Positions 37,607 through 45,424 of a DNA stretch of 64,000 nucleotides are shown here, in pieces. The notes under the pieces are model-generated. The model worked only from the letters and a program-made list of their open reading frames with translations. It was not told the origin of the DNA and ran no database searches. A program made the position numbers and the translations under genes. Numbering within the stretch: position 1 is the first letter of the stretch; every line of letters begins with the position of its first letter. Source of the DNA: Methylocystis heyeri (GTDB lineage Bacteria > Pseudomonadota > Alphaproteobacteria > Rhizobiales > Beijerinckiaceae); the NCBI RefSeq assembly GCF_004802635.2, contig NZ_CP046052.1, forward strand, positions 2,418,001 through 2,482,000. The letters are read 5' to 3'.

Positions 37607-38618
37607 GGCGCAGCGCCAAGGGGCGGGCCTCCTGGCCCTTTCCGCGCTGCTGGTCCTGACGATGCTGTTCTCGCTCGCACTCGGCCGCTATTACGTTCCG
37701 CTGGAAACGCTGCTGCAAGTCCTCGCAGGGGCGGCGGGAATCGGCGGTCCCCAACCGAGCGGGACGGCCGAGACGATCGTTCTCATGGTGCGGCTCCCCC
37801 GCATCGTCGGCGCCGTGCTGATCGGCGCAGGGCTCTCCCTCTCCGGCCTCGCCTATCAGACCGTGTTTCGCAATCCGATCGCCTCGCCCGCCCTGCTCGG
37901 CGTCTCCGCCGGCGCAGGGTTCGGCGCTTCGGTCGCGCTGCTGCTGCGGGCGCCGGTTCTTTGCGTGCAGGGTGCGGGCTTTGTGGGCGGATTGGCCGCT
38001 GTGGCGATTGCGCTCGGCGCCGACAGGGCGATCAACACACGCTCGATCATCACCTTGACGCTTTGTGGAATGGTGGTCTCTGCGCTGTTTCAGGCGCTCA
38101 TCTCGATCGTCAAATATGTCGCCGATCCGGTCGAAGCCCTGCCGACGATCACCTTCTGGCTCATGGGAAGCCTCGCCCGGATGAGCGCGTCCGACGCCAT
38201 CGTCCTCGCCTGCCCGGTGATCCTCGGCGGCCTCGCGCTCTATCTCAACCGCTGGCGCATCGGCTTGCTCGCGCTCGGCGACCACGAGGCTGCGACCATG
38301 GGCGTGGATGTGCGGCGCTTGCGCATCCTCGTCATCTGCTGCGCGACGCTGATGAGCGCCGCGACGGTTTGCGTGGCCGGCGTGATCGGTTGGGTGGGTC
38401 TGCTGATTCCGCATCTCGCGCGCGCGAGCTTCGGCATGGAGCCGGGGCGGCTCACCGCTGCGACGGCCCTGTTCGGCGGCATTTTCTTGCTGCTGGTGGA
38501 CGATCTCGCGCGTTCGATCTCCGCGATCGAAATTCCCCTCGGCGTGCTGACCGCCCTCATCGGGGCGCCCTTCTTCCTGATGTTTTTGCTGCGCGCGCGC
38601 CAGAGCCGCTGGGCATGA
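37563..38618 (+). CDS. FecCD-family ABC permease
   Basis: A 351-residue permease with about 10 helices. LPRIVGAVLIGAGLSLSGLA and FRNPIASPALLGVSAGAGFG are the FecCD hallmarks, and VAGVIGWVGLLIPHLAR contacts the ATPase. ATG 37563 or ATG 37575 could be the start; both overlap the binding-protein end. It overlaps the ATPase in ATGA. Confidence 0.9.
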   Translation: MSRSMKFSLAHPSGEAQRQGAGLLALSALLVLTMLFSLALGRYYVPLETLLQVLAGAAGIGGPQPSGTAETIVLMVRLPRIVGAVLIGAGLSLSGLAYQTVFRNPIASPALLGVSAGAGFGASVALLLRAPVLCVQGAGFVGGLAAVAIALGADRAINTRSIITLTLCGMVVSALFQALISIVKYVADPVEALPTITFWLMGSLARMSASDAIVLACPVILGGLALYLNRWRIGLLALGDHEAATMGVDVRRLRILVICCATLMSAATVCVAGVIGWVGLLIPHLARASFGMEPGRLTAATALFGGIFLLLVDDLARSISAIEIPLGVLTALIGAPFFLMFLLRARQSRWA

Positions 38619-39397
38619 AGGCGCTGGAGGCCACCGGGCTCTGCTTTCGTCGCGAAGGCGGCGGAGAAGTTTTGAACGACATCAGCTTTGATCTCGACCG
38701 CGGAGAGGCGCTCGCGATCCTCGGCCCCAATGGCGCGGGCAAGAGCACGCTGGCGCTTTGCCTTTTGGGCCTGCTCGCCCCCCAGCGCGGCGTGGTGCGC
38801 ATCAATGGCGCAGCCATAAGCCAGCTTTCACGCTCGGATCTGGCCCGGCTGATCGCCTATGTGCCCCAATCGACGCAGAGCGTTTTCGCCTTCGAGGCGG
38901 AGCATCTGGTGCTGATGGGGCGTTCGCCGCACATCGGACCTTTTGGCGCGCCCATGGAGGAGGATCGCCGCCTGACGCAGCAAGCGATGGAGCTGACCGG
39001 AGTCTGGCGCCTGCGCCATCGTCCGTTCACGGAGCTCTCAGGCGGCGAGCGCCAGATGGTGCTGATCGCGCGCGCCCTGGCGCAGGACGCGCCGATCATC
39101 GTCATGGACGAACCGACGGCCAGTCTCGACCTCGGCAATCAGGGCCGCGTGCTGGCGCTGGTGCGAGACCTCGCGCACATGGGCAAGAGCATAATCATGA
39201 CGACCCATCTGCCCGATCAGGCCTTCAACCTGAAATGCCGCGTCGCGCTGATGAAGCAGGGGCGCCTCTGCGCCATCGGACCTGTCGCGCAGGTCTGCAC
39301 GGCGCAAGCCATGAGCGATCTCTATGGCGCGCCGCTCCAGAGCCTCACAGGCGGAGCGGCGCAGGAAATCATCGCCTTTGCGCCGCGGCTCGATTGA
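38615..39397 (+). CDS. FecE/BtuD-type ABC ATPase
   Basis: A 260-residue ATPase. Walker A GPNGAGKSTLA, Q-loop AYVPQSTQ, signature LSGGERQMVLIARAL, Walker B IIVMDEPTASLD, and the switch His in TTHLPDQAF. It belongs with the upstream permease and binding protein. Its 3' end overlaps the convergent monooxygenase gene by 29 bases. Confidence 0.92.
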   Translation: MKALEATGLCFRREGGGEVLNDISFDLDRGEALAILGPNGAGKSTLALCLLGLLAPQRGVVRINGAAISQLSRSDLARLIAYVPQSTQSVFAFEAEHLVLMGRSPHIGPFGAPMEEDRRLTQQAMELTGVWRLRHRPFTELSGGERQMVLIARALAQDAPIIVMDEPTASLDLGNQGRVLALVRDLAHMGKSIIMTTHLPDQAFNLKCRVALMKQGRLCAIGPVAQVCTAQAMSDLYGAPLQSLTGGAAQEIIAFAPRLD

Positions 39398-40454
39398 AGG
39401 CGGCCTCGACCCGCGGGCGCACTTCGCTCCCGAGCAGATCGAGCGAGCGCTCCAGCAGTTCGATCGGCAGAAAGCCGAAGAAGGCGCTGAGCGCATTGAG
39501 ATAGGCGACGCCCAATTCTTCGTTCAGCTCCATGATCCTGCGCGTGCAGGTTTCGGGCCCGCCGGCGATGACCATTTCGTGATAGAAGACCTCGGGATCG
39601 AGGTCCCGCTCCGCGACCACGCCCTTGCGATTGAACAGGCCGAAGCCTTTGAGCCTCGTCGTCAGCTTGAGCACGGTCGGCCAGAGCTCGGCTCGCGCGT
39701 TGGCGTCGCTCTCGCTCACATAAACGAAGCGGCCGAAGGGGACGGCGGAGGGATCGCCGCCGGCGTCGGTAAAGGCGCGCATGAGACGGCGCTGGTTGGC
39801 CATGCTGGTGATCCCGTGGCAGATCAGCCCATGGCCTTCTCGCGCCGCCCAGGCCGCCGTTTCTTCGGTATAGGTGCCCATGAAGACCGGCGGATGGGGG
39901 CGCTGCACGGGCTTGGGCTCGATGGAATATTCGTTCCCGTCAAAAGCGATCTTGCCCTCCGCCCAGGCCCGCGGCAGAAAGTCGAAGGTCTCGCGAAAGC
40001 GGTCGTTCACGCTCTCTGGATCGACGCCATAGACTTCGAGATAGCGGCCGTTGCCGCCGCGCGAGATCCCAAAGTCGACGCGGCCGTCGGAGAGAACGTC
40101 AAGCGTCGCGATCTCCTCCGCAAGCCGCACGGGGTGATGCAGGGCGAGCAGCAGCACGGAAAATCCGACGCGCAGCCTGCGCGTGCGCGCGAGGATCGCG
40201 GAAGCGAGTATCAGCGGCGACAGGCAGCGCCGGCCCTCCACTTCCACGATGCTGCCCTGGAAATGTTCTTCGTTGAGCCAGATCGCTTCGAAACCGAGCC
40301 CCTCGACGCGTTCGGCGAGATCGAGCAGGCGCGAAGTGGAAATGGATTCGAGCCCTCCGCCGCAGCCGGAAAGGCCCAAACGGAAACCGCGCGCACAGGA
40401 GGATAAATCCGCTGTTTTCACGCGGCCGGCGCAGCTGTTGCGGGCGATGTCCAT
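39369..40454 (-). CDS. LLM-class flavin-dependent monooxygenase (bacterial luciferase-like)
   Basis: A 361-residue TIM-barrel flavoenzyme. GLGFEAIWLNEEHFQGSIVE, GFSVLLLALHHPVRLAEEIATLD and GRVDFGISRGGNGRYLEVYG are typical of the luciferase-like family, quoted in pieces of known motifs. Start ATG 40454 is favoured because AAGGAG lies six bases upstream; an in-frame ATG at 40499 lacks such a site. The convergent position against the metal-chelate importer suggests, but does not prove, processing of the imported ligand. The substrate cannot be read. Confidence 0.87.
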   Translation of the reverse strand: MDIARNSCAGRVKTADLSSCARGFRLGLSGCGGGLESISTSRLLDLAERVEGLGFEAIWLNEEHFQGSIVEVEGRRCLSPLILASAILARTRRLRVGFSVLLLALHHPVRLAEEIATLDVLSDGRVDFGISRGGNGRYLEVYGVDPESVNDRFRETFDFLPRAWAEGKIAFDGNEYSIEPKPVQRPHPPVFMGTYTEETAAWAAREGHGLICHGITSMANQRRLMRAFTDAGGDPSAVPFGRFVYVSESDANARAELWPTVLKLTTRLKGFGLFNRKGVVAERDLDPEVFYHEMVIAGGPETCTRRIMELNEELGVAYLNALSAFFGFLPIELLERSLDLLGSEVRPRVEAAFNRAAAQRR

Positions 40455-40562
40455 CGGCGCTCCTTGATCATAGCGACGCGTTTTGACATTCGCGTTCAAC
40501 GAAACGCATCAGCGCCGCGCATGGCGTAAGCCGCGCTTCAGGCAAGGAAGCGCGGCGATATG

Positions 40563-40583
40563 TAATTTATCTATATAATTTAT
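40563..40583. promoter_or_regulatory. Direct repeat TAATTTAT-N5-TAATTTAT, operator candidate
   Basis: TAATTTAT at 40563-40570 and again at 40576-40583, period 13, in an AT-rich island within the GC-rich gap 40455-40703. It lies about 110 bases upstream of the monooxygenase start and includes TATAAT. It may be the promoter/operator of that gene. Nothing else is seen in the gap. Confidence 0.4.
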
Positions 40584-40703
40584 CCCGATCCCGGAAATAC
40601 AAATTTCAGGCGCCCGCGCCGAATAATCCGGCGGCCGTTCGCGGATGAAGTTTTTGGCGCAAAGCATGAGGCCGGGCGCGACTGCGGCCGCGCGCATTTC
40701 ACG

Positions 40704-41042
40704 TCATTGAGGCAGACAAGGATGCGGAACCGTCTTCTCGAGCAGAGCGAGCGCGCTCTCGGCATGTTCGGCCGCCGCGACGAAGTCTTCTCGGGCGCCG
40801 TGGGCGATCGCCGCTTCGATAAAGACCAGAGCTTCAGAAGCCTTCAAACCGCGCTTGAAGCTCCCTGCATCCTGAACAAATGCGAGCGCCGCATCCAGGT
40901 GCTCCAGGAAATCGTTTCCGCGTCCGGCCTTGCCATGCTCGATGGCCGCCCTCAATTTCTCCACCGCAGCGCCTATCGCCGCAACAGGCGCCAAGAGAGC
41001 CGAAAGACCGATCCCTATCGCCAACCCGATTCCTGTGCTCAT
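40704..41042 (-). CDS. SmbP-like small metal-binding protein
   Basis: A 112-residue protein from ATG 41042; a TTG at 41072 would add 10 residues. A hydrophobic N-terminal helix (IGLAIGIGLSALLAPVAAIG) is followed by two helical repeats, LRAAIEHGKAGRGNDFLEHL and IEAAIAHGAREDFVAAAEHA. They echo the AIxHGKAGHxDxxxEHAxEAL repeats of the copper-binding SmbP of nitrifiers. The His content is lower than in SmbP, so metal binding is a hypothesis. It lies next to the chelate importer, on the same strand as the monooxygenase. Confidence 0.6.
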   Translation of the reverse strand: MSTGIGLAIGIGLSALLAPVAAIGAAVEKLRAAIEHGKAGRGNDFLEHLDAALAFVQDAGSFKRGLKASEALVFIEAAIAHGAREDFVAAAEHAESALALLEKTVPHPCLPQ

Positions 41043-41070
41043 CTGCTCGACGCTCGCCGGAGCGCCCCCC

Positions 41071-41090
41071 AATCAATGATCATTACCATT
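41071..41090 (-). promoter_or_regulatory. Fur-like box before the SmbP-like gene
   Basis: AATCAATGATCATTACCATT contains a perfect AATGATCATT palindrome and resembles two overlapping GATAAT-type Fur hexamers. It lies 30-48 bases upstream of ATG 41042, which also argues against the TTG 41072 start. The match is partial; many Rhizobiales use Mur, Irr or RirA instead of Fur. Confidence 0.35.
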
Positions 41091-41299
41091 GCATGATACA
41101 GGGCGACTAAGGCGCGAGTAGAACAATTTTTTTCTCGATCATGTCTGAAGACGCAGCGGAACGACCCGGCGCTGTCGCCCTTGCTCCTAAATTCCCCCTG
41201 GCGCCCGCCCGCGACGGAGAATATCCGGCCAGGACCGTCCAGATAAGTATTTCCCCCAGCTGGAGCGCGCCCTGCGGGGCGGATAAACGACAGCCCAAG

Positions 41300-41408
41300 T
41301 CGAATTTAAATAGGCGAGCGCATTGCATTGCGCAGCGGCCAGTCTCATTCATCGGACTGGTTTTGCGGCGTATATCTGGGCGAGGCTCGCGCCTCGCCCT
41401 TCTTTTTT
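41300..41408 (+). ncRNA. Candidate small RNA with three hairpins and intrinsic terminator
   Basis: Three hairpins in a row: 41318-41333 (GCGCA/TGCGC), 41339-41360 (CCAGTC/GACTGG) and 41378-41399 (GGGCGAGGC/GCCTCGCCC, 9 bp perfect), the last followed by TTCTTTTTT. No coding frame ends here on the plus strand, so the terminator must belong to an unannotated transcript. The 5' end is a guess. Confidence 0.45.
41378..41408 (+). terminator. Strong intrinsic terminator without an upstream gene
   Basis: Nine-base-pair perfect stem GGGCGAGGC/GCCTCGCCC, TCGC loop and a TTCTTTTTT tail on the plus strand. The nearest upstream plus-strand gene ends at 39397. Confidence 0.85.
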
Positions 41409-41728
41409 GCGGGGTGAGGAAGAGGCGCGAGAATTTCCCCCCGGCGCCGGCATCGGCGTGACCGAAAGGAACGAGAGACGACGCGGGAGAGAGGCGCGAG
41501 ACCTCTACGGCGCCCCCTCCCGGCCAAAAAAAGCGCATTGCGCCAAGGGCTAAGTAGCCCTTCGTAGGTAAACCCACTCAGGTTCGACATGGTTCCACGC
41601 CACGCCCAAACTGACCTTGATCATAGTTTCATGCGCCAGCGCGGCAGATGGGCCCGCTCGGGTTCCGCTATTTTCCAATATTTGGGAGGAATAGAGCCGC
41701 GAATTTGGCCAGGTTTTTGATTTTGCAG

Positions 41729-41804
41729 TGGTGAGCGCGCTGGGACTCGAACCCAGGACCCCCTGATTAAAAGTCAGATGCTCTACCGACTGAGCTACGC
41801 GCTC
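41729..41804 (-). tRNA. tRNA-Lys (anticodon UUU)
   Basis: On the minus strand: acceptor arms GAGCGCG/CGCGCTC, D-arm TAGCTCAGTCGGTAGAGCA, anticodon loop CTTTTAA (anticodon TTT), T-arm CTGGGTTCGAGTCCCAG, discriminator A and an encoded CCA (41729-41731). All stems pair fully. Confidence 0.97.
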
Positions 41805-42110
41805 TCATGCTTGGTCCGGGCGCCGATCCGGCCTGGACCTTTATCTTTCGAAAAAGTGTCGGCCACTTTTTCGCGCCGGCCTCGGAAAGCCGGACAGTGA
41901 CGTTCCACTAGCCTTCCCTGTTCCCCCGGTCAACCCCGCGGCGGGGGAAGAATCCCGGAGGAGCCGGTCTCATCAGGCCCCTGGCCCAAAAAAATCATGA
42001 CGACCCTGCCCCAACCGATAGTCAAGCGCAGGGGAGTGGCATATCATAATCTGCAAAAAATAGCATTCGCATCGCAAAAACAAGCAAAAACATGGCGGAG
42101 CGGGCGGGAG
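41805..42110. other. Intergenic region between tRNA-Lys and the sigma factor gene
   Basis: Holds a 10-bp perfect hairpin at 41849-41873 (CGAAAAAGTG/CACTTTTTCG) of the kind common in Rhizobiales intergenic repeats. An AT-rich patch at 42040-42095 probably contains the sigma gene promoter. No gene is seen. Confidence 0.5.
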
Positions 42111-42614
42111 ATGGGCCAGAAAGAGGATCTGCTGCAGGAGCTCGAGGCGACGCTGCCGTCGCTTCGCCGCTATGCGCGCGCCCTGTGCGCCGGCGGCGGC
42201 TCTGGCGCGACCGACGATCTCGTGCAAACCGCCCTCGAACGCGCCACGGCCAAGGTGCGGGCAAAAGAACTTCAAGCCGGCGAAAGCGGCGCCGCGCGTC
42301 TTTGCGCCTATCGCGCGCTGACGGCGCTCGCCCGGGAGAAAACCGCTGGAACGGCGCCCAAGACTGCCGCGCAGCAGCCTCTCGTCGTCCAGGGCCTCGC
42401 CAATCTACCCTTCAACGAGCGGGCCACCCTTCTTCTGGTGGCGCTCGAAGGCTTTTCCTATGAGGCCGCCTCCAGCATTCTCGAGGTTCCGCGGGCGGTC
42501 CTGCTCGGACAGCTGCAGCGGGCGCGTTCGGCCCTCTCCGCCCTGGACCTTCGGCCCTTCGCTTCCTCGGATCGGCTCCGTCGCGCCAGCGCCTATCTGC
42601 GCATCGTCAAATAG
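42111..42614 (+). CDS. ECF-type RNA polymerase sigma factor
   Basis: A 167-residue sigma-70 family protein. Region 2 appears as LRRYARALCAGGGSGATDDLVQTALERA (named by its core TDDLVQTALERA). Region 4 is LPFNERATLLLVALEGFSYEAASSILEVPRAVL, core LPFNERATLLLVALEGFSY. Start ATG 42111 follows a G-rich ribosome site. The next gene is an anti-sigma factor starting 8 bases later, so the two form a classical regulatory pair. The inducing signal is unknown. It is not the general-stress EcfG, which lacks this partner type. Confidence 0.88.
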   Translation: MGQKEDLLQELEATLPSLRRYARALCAGGGSGATDDLVQTALERATAKVRAKELQAGESGAARLCAYRALTALAREKTAGTAPKTAAQQPLVVQGLANLPFNERATLLLVALEGFSYEAASSILEVPRAVLLGQLQRARSALSALDLRPFASSDRLRRASAYLRIVK

Positions 42615-42621
42615 CGCCTAG

Positions 42622-43515
42622 ATGAGCGACTCCTTTCACGGCGTCCATGACGCCGATCTCCACGCCCTCGTAGACGGCGAGATTTCCCCCGAGCGCAGGC
42701 GTCAGGTCGAAGATCATCTGCTCGCCCATCCGGACGACGCCGAGCTGGTGGAAAACTGGCGACGGCAGAACGCGGCGCTCAGGGCCGCCTTCGATCCGGT
42801 GGCCCAGGAAACGCCGCCCCTGTCCTTGCGCAACGCCGCCGCCCGCAACGCCGCGGCGGGCCCTCCGCCGATAGAAACCGGCGCAGTTCATTGGGGGCGC
42901 CCGAGTTCGTCACGCTCGGTGCAGCGACTCGACGAGGCCCGCCAGAACCGGCGCAAGAAGGCGGCTTTGTCCTCGGCCCTCACCATGCTGGCGGGCGCCA
43001 TGCTGGCGGGAATCGCGGTTTACGCCCTGACGCGTCCGGGGCCGCCCCCGCCTGCGTCTTCGATCACTTTGGCTCAGGGTTACGTCGACCGCGCCGACAT
43101 GGACTTTCTGACCTATGCGCGCGAGCCGAAGCCGGTCGATTTCGAGCCTGGCCAGATGGGCGATCTGCTCGCGCTCCTGAGGCTGCGGGTAGGCTTTGCG
43201 CGGGCGCCCGACCTTTCCCAGGCCGGGCTTCGTTTTTTGGGCGGGCGCATCACGCCCGGACTCACCGCCCCGGCCGGGTTTCTGGTCTATGAAGCAGAGA
43301 GCGGGTCGCGCGTCGGGCTGTATTTCGAGCGGGCGGAATCCGGGCCGGCGCCGCGCGTCGCGCCCCGCGTCGACAGCAGCCTGACCGCGGTCGAGTGGCG
43401 GAGCGCGGGCATGGCCTTCGTGCTGATCGGACCGCTCGCGACGGAGGCGATGCAGGGGGCGGCGGAGCGCGCGGCGGCGGAAATCTCGGCGCCCGCGGAG
43501 CCGAGGAGCCCATAA
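42622..43515 (+). CDS. Membrane anti-sigma factor
   Basis: A 297-residue partner of the ECF factor. The N-terminal anti-sigma fold is HDADLHALVDGEISPERRRQVEDHLLAHPD, core LHALVDGEISPERR. One membrane helix (about residues 117-137, LTMLAGAMLAGIAVYAL) anchors a periplasmic domain of unknown specificity (VDRADMDFLTYAREPKPVDF and later segments). It has no zinc HxxxCxxC motif. Release by proteolysis or conformational change is usual for this type. Confidence 0.86.
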   Translation: MSDSFHGVHDADLHALVDGEISPERRRQVEDHLLAHPDDAELVENWRRQNAALRAAFDPVAQETPPLSLRNAAARNAAAGPPPIETGAVHWGRPSSSRSVQRLDEARQNRRKKAALSSALTMLAGAMLAGIAVYALTRPGPPPPASSITLAQGYVDRADMDFLTYAREPKPVDFEPGQMGDLLALLRLRVGFARAPDLSQAGLRFLGGRITPGLTAPAGFLVYEAESGSRVGLYFERAESGPAPRVAPRVDSSLTAVEWRSAGMAFVLIGPLATEAMQGAAERAAAEISAPAEPRSP

Positions 43516-43567
43516 AGGCCGCAAGGCCTCCTCGACATTATCGCCGATCGGCGGCACAACCCGCCTC

Positions 43568-44344
43568 ATGATTTCTCGCCCGCTACGATCATTTGCGCAA
43601 GATGCGCTCTGCTGCCTGCAGTTCTATTCCCGCCTCGGCCTGCCCATCGCCGCCGGGGCGCCGGATTTCCGCCGCGCCTTGCGCGCGCTCCCTGTGGCGG
43701 GAGCCGTAATCGGCGGCTGCGGCGCAGCGGTTCTCGTTCTCGCGCACGCCTTTCGCCTGCCCGCGCTCCCGGCAGCGGCTTGCGCGATCGCGGCGCTGGT
43801 CGGCGTCGCCGGCGGACTGCATGAGGATGGCCTCGCCGATGTCGCCGACGGTTTCGGCGGCGGCGCGACCCGAGAACGCAAGCTCGAGATCATGCGCGAC
43901 AGCCGGCTCGGTTCCTATGGCGCAATGGCCCTCGTCCTGGCGCTGATGCTTCGGGTCTTCGCCACCGCGGCGCTGCTCGATCGCAGCCTTTGGCTCGCTT
44001 GCTGCGCCGTGATGTTCGCCGCGGCGGCCTCGCGCGTCGCCGGTCTCGCGCCGCTCCTGCTGCTTGCGCCGGCGCGCAGCGGCGGACTCGGCGCCGCAAT
44101 GCCGCGCCCCGCCCCCGAGGCGCTGAAAACGGCGGCGGCGCTCACCCTCGCCTGCTCCGCGATTCTGCTGCCGGCCGGCGCCCATATGTCGCAGCTTGCG
44201 GCGGCGCTTTTCGGGGCGATATTGGCTTGCGTCGGGGTCGCGAAACTGGCTGAACGCCAGATTGGCGGATATACCGGCGACGTTCTCGGCGCCGCCCAGC
44301 AGGCCGCGGAGATCGCTGTGCTGCTCGCGCTCTGCGCCGGGTGA
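43568..44344 (+). CDS. cobS: Adenosylcobinamide-GDP ribazoletransferase
   Basis: Joins alpha-ribazole to adenosylcobinamide-GDP in the last steps of cobalamin synthesis, in the inner membrane, 258 residues. The CobS signature LHEDGLADVADGFGGGATRE and the following IMRDSRLGSYGAMALVL are clear. Multiple hydrophobic helices follow. No other cob genes are nearby and no cobalamin riboswitch is seen. It begins 52 bases after the anti-sigma gene. Confidence 0.93.
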   Translation: MISRPLRSFAQDALCCLQFYSRLGLPIAAGAPDFRRALRALPVAGAVIGGCGAAVLVLAHAFRLPALPAAACAIAALVGVAGGLHEDGLADVADGFGGGATRERKLEIMRDSRLGSYGAMALVLALMLRVFATAALLDRSLWLACCAVMFAAAASRVAGLAPLLLLAPARSGGLGAAMPRPAPEALKTAAALTLACSAILLPAGAHMSQLAAALFGAILACVGVAKLAERQIGGYTGDVLGAAQQAAEIAVLLALCAG

Positions 44345-44354
44345 GCCTTGGAAG

Positions 44355-44562
44355 GTTTTCGAGCGAAGCGGATGCCGCTTCGCGTGAAGAAAACCGGTCG
44401 AACAAAAATTCCTGGAGAATTTCGGTTCGATTCAAACCGGAAATTCTCCAGAGCGCTTGCCGACCAGACGCAGTCGTCTGGTCGCTAAGAAATCGCTCCA
44501 GATTCAAAAAGCTGGAGCAAAATCTCATCGAAAAAGCCTATCAACTTTTTCGGATTTTGCTC
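44355..44562. repeat. Array of five consecutive hairpins (intergenic repeat block)
   Basis: Hairpins at 44355-44394, 44412-44451, 44461-44484, 44495-44518 and 44515-44562. All have near-perfect arms, such as CGACCAGACG/CGTCTGGTCG. The first resembles the common Rhizobiales GTTTTCGAGCGAAGCGG repeat, and the last (GAGCAAAATC/GATTTTGCTC) ends at CTCTAG, where the IS element begins. No protein is encoded. Confidence 0.85.
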
Positions 44563-45400
44563 TAGGGCCTGTTGAGAATCAGGATTCCCATTTTGGTGGA
44601 AGGATGATTCAAGCTCCGAAAGGAGTTTGCAATGCCCCGATTCTGTCTGACGGACGGCCAATGGTCGAAGCTGGAGCCCTTTTGTCTTGGCAAGCCCTCC
44701 GATCCCGGCCGGACCGGGAGCGATGGGCGATTGTTTTTAGAGGCGATCTTGTGGATTGCGCGCACGGGCAGCCCCTGGCGCGATCTGCCTCCCGCCTTCG
44801 GCAAGTGGAACACCGTGTTCAAACGCTTTCGCGATTGGGTGAAGGCCGATGTGTTCAAGCGGATGTTTGACGCCGTGTCGGACGATCCAGACATGGAATA
44901 CGCCATGATCGACGCCACCATCGTCAAGGTCCACCGCCATGGACAGGGCGCAAAAGGGGGACTCAGGGCCAGGCCATAGGCAAATCCAAAGGCGGCTGGA
45001 CCACCAAAATCCTCGCGCTCACCGACGCGCTCGGCAATTTGGTCCGCTTCGTTCTGCTGCCGGGGCAACGCTTCGACACGGTCGGCGTCGCGCCTTTGAT
45101 CGAGGGCGTCGAATTTGGCGCGCTGCTCGCCGACAAGGCCTTCGACAGCGACTGGATCGTCGCCGAACTGAACGAGCGCGGCGCGCAAATCGTCATCTCC
45201 CAACATCCAAGACGAAACGCGCCTCTCGCCATCGACATCGAGCTTTACAAAGCCCGTCACCTCATCGAAAACTTCTTCGGCAAACTCAAGGAGTTCAAGC
45301 GGATCGCCCTGCGCGCCGACAAAACCGATCAAAGCTTCACAGCCATGATCCGCCTCGCCGCCGCGCTCATCAATTCGCGATGAATCTCAACAAGCCCTAG
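44563..45400 (+). mobile_element. IS5-family (IS427-like) insertion sequence
   Basis: Ends are TAGGGCCTGTTGAGAATCA (44563-44581) and TGAATCTCAACAAGCCCTA (45381-45399), a 19-bp inverted repeat with two mismatches. CTAG at 44562-44565 and 45397-45400 may be the target duplication, which suits IS427-group target choice. One transposase, split over two frames, fills it. It is inserted exactly at the edge of the hairpin array. Confidence 0.9.
44632..45383 (+). CDS. IS5-family transposase, expressed by -1 frameshift
   Basis: Frame A (44632-44979) holds the N-terminus MPRFCLTDGQWSKLEPFCLG and the first catalytic Asp in YAMIDATIVKVHRHG. Frame B (ending 45383) holds GQAIGKSKGGWTTKI, the second Asp in LLADKAFDSDWI and the Glu in LIENFFGKLKEFKR, completing the DDE triad. 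The frames are joined by a -1 slip in the AAAAGGGGG run near 44951-44959, which yields AKGGTQGQAIGKSKGG, the family consensus. About 250 residues after joining. It looks intact and likely functional. Confidence 0.87.
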
Positions 45401-45424
45401 GCCGCACGCAACAAGAGGCTGAAC

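Larger units (their letters stand above)
41103..41728. other. Long non-coding stretch between the SmbP-like gene and tRNA-Lys
   Basis: No protein-like frame. It includes a probable small RNA with a strong terminator (41300-41408) and the inverted repeat AAGGGCT/AGCCCTT near 41544-41561. On the minus strand, GCGCAATGCGC followed by seven T's (about 41531-41547) may terminate the tRNA-Lys transcript. Confidence 0.5.

Noticed and set aside
41107-41577. 156-codon minus-strand open frame after tRNA-Lys
   Set aside because: No ribosome site, Arg/Pro/Ser-rich composition, crosses the terminator of the candidate small RNA.
44355-44562. CRISPR array
   Set aside because: The hairpins are all different in sequence and length with no constant repeat or spacer periodicity; no cas genes in the window.
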